Below, piece by piece: positions 61,873 to 64,000 of a DNA stretch of 64,000 nt. The notes under the pieces were generated by a model, which saw nothing but the letters and a program-made list of their open reading frames with translations, was not told the DNA's origin and searched no databases. The position numbers were made by a program, and so were the translations under genes. Source of the DNA: an uncultured Clostridia bacterium (GTDB lineage Bacteria > Bacillota > Clostridia > TANB77 > CAG-508). The stretch's first letter is position 1, and each line of letters begins with the position of its first letter. The DNA lies in contig CAJUSU010000005.1 of assembly GCA_910589185.1 (NCBI GenBank), positions 1 through 64,000 on the forward strand. Direction: 5' to 3'.

Positions 61873-61964
61873 AAAATCAATTTAAACTCCCTTTTATTTT
61901 AAACTCTTACTTCATTATATCATATTATCTCGAAAATAGAAATAATTTAAGGAAATTTTAAGTT

Positions 61965-62853
61965 TTATGGGAGAAGTTTAAAGTTTTTCATTTCTTCTTC
62001 TAATTTATATAAATTAGAGCTTGACATAGGAATTAGTGGGAGCCTTGGCAAGCCGAACTTGATATCCCATTTTAGCCAGTGCAGCTTTTACAGGGATAGG
62101 ATTTACTTCGCAAAATAGGGAGCGAATAAGGGGAATAGCTTTTATTTGAGAATCTTTTGCCAAGGTAAAATTTCCACTTAAATAATCAAACACCATATTA
62201 TGCATAAATTTAGGAGCAAGATTAGAAAGTACAGAAATAACGCCAATGCCACCTAAAGATAAAATAGGGAGGGTTTGGTCATCATTACCAGAATAAATCC
62301 ATAAATCATCTCCACATAAATTAGCAATGTCAGCTACTTGCGATAAATTACCACTTGCTTCTTTAATGCCGATAATATTTGAAATTTTAGAGAGTGTAAG
62401 ACAAGTTTTAGGTTCAATATTTACGCCAGTTCTACTAGGTACATTATATAAAATAATAGGCAAAGTAACATTTTTGGCAATTTCAGTATAATGTGCGACT
62501 AAGCCAGCTTGAGTTGTTTTATTATAATAAGGAGTAACTATTAATAAGCCATCAACACCAACTTTTTCAGCATATTGTGAAAGTAAAATTGCTTCTTTGG
62601 TATTATTTCCGCCAGTACCTGCGATAACAGGAATTCTTTTATGTATGGTTTCAACTGTAAATTCAATCACTTTTTTCTTTTCTTCTAAAGACATAGTAGA
62701 AGATTCGCCAGTAGTACCACAAATAATAATACTATCAGCACCTTGTTCTACTTGAAATTCTAACAGCTTTTTTAATTCTTCAAAATTGATACCATCTTTT
62801 GTAAATGGAGTAACCAATGCCGTACCGCAACCGATAAATAGATTTTTCTTCAA
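61965..62853 (-). CDS. dapA: 4-hydroxy-tetrahydrodipicolinate synthase, with +1 frameshift at CGG
   Basis: The class I aldolase motifs are GTALVTPF, IICGTTGESSTMS (pyruvate loop), PYYNKTTQ (Tyr), ILYNVPSRTG and GIKEASGNL (Schiff-base Lys). The frame runs to LAKMGYQV, where the next codon is CGG (62055-62053). Read straight it ends 13 codons later. Dropping the C gives GLPRLPLIPMS and then LYKLEEEMKNFKLLP, ending at 61965: the typical LPL-PMS C-terminal helix, 295 residues. It condenses pyruvate with aspartate semialdehyde. Confidence 0.92.
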
Positions 62854-62901
62854 AATAAAACCTCCTTTACTTGCATATAATATGCAGCCAAGGAGGGATA
62901 A

Positions 62902-62952
62902 GTGTCAGTTAGGGGACGTTAGTTTAACTGACATCTGTCCCCAAACTGACAT
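62902..62952. repeat. short palindromic element (GGGGACGT family)
   Basis: GTGTCAGTTAGGGGAC pairs with GTCCCCAAACTGACAT, with GTTAGTTTAACTGAC inside. It appears to be a truncated copy of the 11699 element, lying between dapA and the SufB-like gene and touching the latter's stop. Confidence 0.75.
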
Positions 62953-63893
62953 TATTTTAAAAATCCATTAATAATTTGCTCTTCAGCTTCAGCTTCAGTT
63001 AAGCCAAGTGACATTAATTTAATAATTTGTTCACCTGCAATTTTTCCAATGGCAGCTTCATGAATTAAACTGGCATCAATGTCATTGGCAACAATTTGAG
63101 GAGTAGAAATAACTTTAGCCTTGTCCATAATAATGGCATCACATTCTACATGTCCAAAACATTTTGTATTACCATTGACATTAGAAATAAACTCTTGGGT
63201 GGATTGATCACGGGCAATGGAACGAGAAGCAACGTGAACACTAGAGTTTTCACCATTTAAATCTACATTAAAAATGGTTTTTGCTGTTTGATTACCTGCA
63301 GTCATAATACGTTCTGTAATGACTAAATTGCTATTAGGTCCAAGTTCTCCTTTTGTTTCACGAACGGTTGAAGTAACACCTTTAATTTGTACTGTTTCCA
63401 TTTCTAAATTACTACCATCTTCTAAATAGACAATGGTTTGAGGATTTAAAATTCTATCACCAGTTCCTTCGCCTTCACCATAGTGTTTTTCAATATATTT
63501 TACTTTAGAGCCTTTAGCTAGATGAAAAGTGTGAATTCCGTCATGTTCTGATGTTTCGCAAGAAGAATTATGAATACCACAACCTGCTACAATAACGACA
63601 TCAGCATTTTCACCAATATAGAAATCGTTATATACCACATCGTTAAAACCACTTTGAGTTAGAATGACTGGAATATGAACACTTTCATTTTTCGTATTGG
63701 GCTTAATGATAATATCAATACCAGGCTTGTCTTCTTTGGTTACAATGTCAATATTAGCTGTTGTTTTTCTAGCAACTCCTTTTCCATTTTCACGAATATT
63801 GTAAGCTCCCATCGGTGTTTTTTCAATATCAGCAATTGATTTTAATAAGTTCATTTCAATGGCATCTAATTTATTTTCAATTTCATCACTCAT
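62952..63893 (-). CDS. short SufB/SufD-like Fe-S scaffold protein
   Basis: 313 residues, shorter than SufB (about 470). It has the beta-helix core typical of SufBD: VVIVAGCGIHNSS, ILNPQTIVYLEDGSNLEMET, MDKAKVISTPQI, and ends HEAAIGKIAGEQIIKLMSLG with LTEAEAEEQIINGFL. That final SRGL-like motif is conserved. It overlaps the end of a SufC-type ATPase, forming a two-gene minimal SUF-like system. Confidence 0.85.
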   Translation of the reverse strand: MSDEIENKLDAIEMNLLKSIADIEKTPMGAYNIRENGKGVARKTTANIDIVTKEDKPGIDIIIKPNTKNESVHIPVILTQSGFNDVVYNDFYIGENADVVIVAGCGIHNSSCETSEHDGIHTFHLAKGSKVKYIEKHYGEGEGTGDRILNPQTIVYLEDGSNLEMETVQIKGVTSTVRETKGELGPNSNLVITERIMTAGNQTAKTIFNVDLNGENSSVHVASRSIARDQSTQEFISNVNGNTKCFGHVECDAIIMDKAKVISTPQIVANDIDASLIHEAAIGKIAGEQIIKLMSLGLTEAEAEEQIINGFLK

Positions 63894-64000
63894 TATTTGT
63901 TACCTCCTTTATCAAGCATTACTTTACAAGGTCTTGTAGTTTGCTTAAGGAGAAGAGGTAACACATCTTCTTTTTGACCAGAGGCTGTAATTTCTCCATC
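63893..64000 (-). CDS. SufC-type ABC ATPase (C-terminal fragment, cut by window edge)
   Basis: The last 35 residues (DGEITASGQKEDVLPLLLKQ then a basic stretch) precede a TAA that overlaps the SufB-like ATG by one base. The text after the last strand, DGEI-ASG, fits the end of a SufC-like ATPase. The rest lies beyond 64000. Identity rests mainly on the neighbour. Confidence 0.6.
   Translation of the reverse strand, partial: DGEITASGQKEDVLPLLLKQTTRPCKVMLDKGGNK

Overview
The window is AT-rich bacterial DNA with the gene content of a spore-forming, Gram-positive, anaerobic Clostridia-type Firmicute. Supporting genes are spoVT, a CotF-like coat protein, HrcA/CIRCE heat-shock control, WhiA, HemW, sortase-type LPxTG surface proteins and a short SufBC system. 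An uncultured gut Clostridia lineage is my inference; no rRNA is present to place it.

Layout. 0.1-9 kb: an XRE regulator, a CotF-like gene, then a same-strand run of small genes (DUF1287, a possible HhH-GPD protein, a Ham1-like pyrophosphatase, a uracil-DNA-glycosylase-like protein, a zinc ribbon, a deoxyribosyltransferase-like protein, DUF2185, membrane proteins), an ECF sigma/anti-sigma pair and a diaminopentanoate dehydrogenase-like gene. 9-14.4 kb: a small ORF locus, a C39-type protease, a CapA-like protein, rimO, a probable 6S RNA and a candidate antisense-strand small RNA. 14.4-24 kb: prmC, whiA, hemW, then CIRCE-hrcA-grpE-dnaK-dnaJ, lemA and a TPM-domain protein. 24-40 kb: a class A PBP, cysS, ftsH, an RluA-type synthase, recD2, comFC, a KAP-like NTPase, a flippase-like membrane protein and spoVT. 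40-47 kb: the glycolytic run gap-pgk-tpiA-gpmI-eno. 47-53.5 kb: a foreign-looking gene, tRNA-Gln(CTG), two LPxTG surface proteins and a pilin-like protein with a hypervariable-looking, GC-rich 3' end. 53.6-64 kb: ylmH, dinB, a UAP-like pyrophosphorylase, glmU, membrane proteins, dapB, an HD protein, dapA, a SufB-like gene and the end of sufC.

Main discovery. Eight genes (the C39 protease, hrcA, ftsH, recD2, the pilin-like gene, dinB, the UAP-like gene and dapA) are each interrupted by one frame change, and every one is at an in-frame CGG codon. Skipping the C and reading the next triplet GGN as glycine restores the family sequence each time, usually at a conserved glycine. My by-eye scan of both strands found no other in-frame CGG in host-like genes. 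The only CGG codons read in frame without a shift are two in the GC-richer, probably imported gene at 47187-47576. The simplest reading is that CGG is not a normal arginine codon in this genome and acts as a +1 frameshift (or four-base CGGN = Gly) signal used in essential genes. I know of no description of such a system in bacteria, but I could not search for one.

Other points of interest are a family of intergenic palindromes carrying GGGGACGT, a likely diversity-generating variable region in the pilin-like gene, a degenerate GlmU nucleotide loop beside a eukaryote-type UDP-sugar pyrophosphorylase, and a candidate small RNA with a consensus promoter and terminator.
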